Shown here piece after piece: positions 63,031 to 64,000 of a stretch of 64,000 nucleotides of DNA. A program made the position numbers and the translations under genes. The notes under the pieces are model-generated. The model was not told where the DNA came from. It saw nothing but the letters and a program-made list of their open reading frames with translations, and did not search any database. Every line of letters begins with the position of its first letter. Within the stretch, counting starts at the first letter, position 1. Source of the stretch: Fischerella sp. PCC 9605 (GTDB lineage: Bacteria > Cyanobacteriota > Cyanobacteriia > Cyanobacteriales > Nostocaceae); contig NZ_KI912148.1 of assembly GCF_000517105.1 (NCBI RefSeq), positions 1,703,033 to 1,767,032 on the forward strand. The letters are read 5' to 3'.

Positions 63031-64000
63031 TCATTCGGGTCTTAGGTCGTTAGATATTTCCACAATACCCCTAGTTCCATCAATCCGTACTTTCTGACCA
63101 TCTTGTAAAATCCAAGTCGCATTATGTACATCCATAACCGCAGGTATACCGTATTCGCGAGCTAAGATCGCTCCGTGAGAAAGCCTACCACCAGCTTCAG
63201 AAATCAATCCTCCGGCTCTAACCAACATGGGTGCCCAACCAGAATCTGTATAAGGCACTACTAAGATTGTCTCTCTGTCAATCTCTGGTATTGCTTGTAA
63301 ATTTCGCATCACCTTCACTCTGCCTGCGGCTTGTCCGGGACTGGCGGGAATGCCCTGCAATACGTGATCGGGAGAGAGAGGAGTTATTCGAGCAGGTAAG
63401 GCGGGGGGAGTGTTACCGTAAACTAAAAGCGGTACTGGATTGAGCTGACTGTGTTCTGCAAGTAGCGATCGCCTTAATCTCACGATATCTGGTAACTGCT
63501 CGATCAACTCCGGTTCTGTTCCCTCAACCAGGCGTCGCACTTCCTCAAATTCCAGAAAAAAGATATCTCCAACTTCTTTGAGTAAGCCATCTTTTAACCA
63601 AACTTGTTCCAGTGCCACAAATGACCAACGCAAGTGTGCTAATAACTTAGAATAAACCTCCGTAACTTGCCCTTTGAGATCCACACGTCCTTGCACCAAA
63701 CCTTTTTTTCTCTTTTCTGGACTTGTTTGCAGTCTTGGTGAGACCAGCCCCCGTCTTGGCTTGGTGCCAGATGGGGGACTGGCGAACCCGAAGGGCTGTT
63801 CATCTCCCTGCATGAACTGCACAAACAACTGCCTTACCGCTTGGGGTTCTTCCTTCCAAGTGGGAACGGCAATATCAGTTCCTACCTCGCTTAAATAACC
63901 GTAATGTTGCAGTAACTTGTCATACTCGGCCAGAATTTCTTGCCCTGATTCAGAACGTGCCATGTCCTCAAACACCGTATCCTGATCAAACTGCGGGAAT
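63031..64000 (-). CDS. PEP-utilizing enzyme (PEP synthase-like), 3' part
   Basis: Partial: the frame is open to the right edge, so only the last 320 or so residues are seen. The PEP-utilizing mobile domain is clear, with catalytic His in GGRLSHGAILAREYGIPAV and the swivelling-domain start GIPASPGQAAGRVKV. The preceding helical part (LRWSFVALEQVW, DIFFLEFEEVRRL) fits PEP synthase-like and rifampicin-phosphotransferase-like proteins. A Pro/Arg/Ser-rich patch (FGFASPPSGTKPRRGLVSPR, about 63738-63800) looks like a repeat-derived insertion. The true product cannot be decided without the ATP-grasp domain. Confidence 0.78.
   Translation of the reverse strand, partial: FPQFDQDTVFEDMARSESGQEILAEYDKLLQHYGYLSEVGTDIAVPTWKEEPQAVRQLFVQFMQGDEQPFGFASPPSGTKPRRGLVSPRLQTSPEKRKKGLVQGRVDLKGQVTEVYSKLLAHLRWSFVALEQVWLKDGLLKEVGDIFFLEFEEVRRLVEGTEPELIEQLPDIVRLRRSLLAEHSQLNPVPLLVYGNTPPALPARITPLSPDHVLQGIPASPGQAAGRVKVMRNLQAIPEIDRETILVVPYTDSGWAPMLVRAGGLISEAGGRLSHGAILAREYGIPAVMDVHNATWILQDGQKVRIDGTRGIVEISNDLRPE

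Noticed and set aside
1-64000. tRNA genes, rRNA genes and CRISPR arrays
   Set aside because: Scanning intergenic regions for T-loop-like strings and for regularly spaced direct repeats of 25-40 bases gave nothing; the tandem heptamers and the 63-bp array have no spacers.

Overview
The window is a stretch of cyanobacterial chromosome, most likely from a filamentous heterocyst-forming (Nostocales-type) strain. Evidence: frequent HIP1 octamers (GCGATCGC), psb27, a cofH for the deazaflavin chromophore, an SbtA/SbtB bicarbonate module, an Flv1-type flavodiiron gene, three AvaK-type (PRC-barrel + DUF2382) genes and many heptanucleotide tandem repeats between genes. No tRNA, rRNA or CRISPR array was seen. 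I cannot name the genus.

Layout. 1-2300: a decayed mobile-element module (serine recombinase with about six frameshifts, running off the left edge, behind two small accessory ORFs). 2389-7750: an Flv1-type gene split by one in-frame TGA, then three AvaK-family paralogues. 8054-19480: ordinary chromosomal genes (a degenerate histidine kinase, a GHL10-like hydrolase, psb27, cofH, a DPM1-GtrA fusion, a methyltransferase, a zinc peptidase, a GGDEF-EAL protein). 19890-21914: sbtA-sbtB-Tat-exported beta-carbonic anhydrase, a compact inorganic-carbon module. 22195-25450: Uma2 nuclease, a LRR-Ras-COR (ROCO) protein that stops where a CHAT protease would be expected, and a 63-bp tandem repeat. 25483-29893: SLC13 permease, HAMP histidine kinase and glycerate kinase in one direction. 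31216-39995: TamB and a two-partner-secretion exoprotein with 65-residue repeats. 40253-45681: pstS, a pentapeptide protein, a dienelactone hydrolase, TspO and two unknown proteins.

45664-55400 is the most interesting block. It looks like a complete aromatic amino-acid catabolic island: fumarylacetoacetase, a conserved unknown protein and an Lrp/AsnC regulator on the minus strand, facing 4-hydroxyphenylpyruvate dioxygenase, a homogentisate dioxygenase-like protein, a heme-oxygenase-like diiron protein, an acetoacetyl-CoA-synthetase-like ligase and an indoleamine 2,3-dioxygenase-family protein on the plus strand. A near-perfect 33-bp palindrome lies between the two arms. The expected maleylacetoacetate isomerase is not recognisable, and two members have no assigned function.

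55457-64000: an HxlR regulator interrupted by a 111-bp MITE with 8-bp target duplication, next to an SDR gene; an L,D-transpeptidase; uvsE with an Hsp70-like gene; a DUF4082 protein; a LivF/NatE ATPase; a small ferredoxin; and the 3' part of a PEP-utilizing-enzyme gene that leaves the window. The sequence is rich in palindromic and heptameric repeats, some of which have entered genes (the HxlR gene is broken; the ligase gene appears to carry an in-frame insertion).
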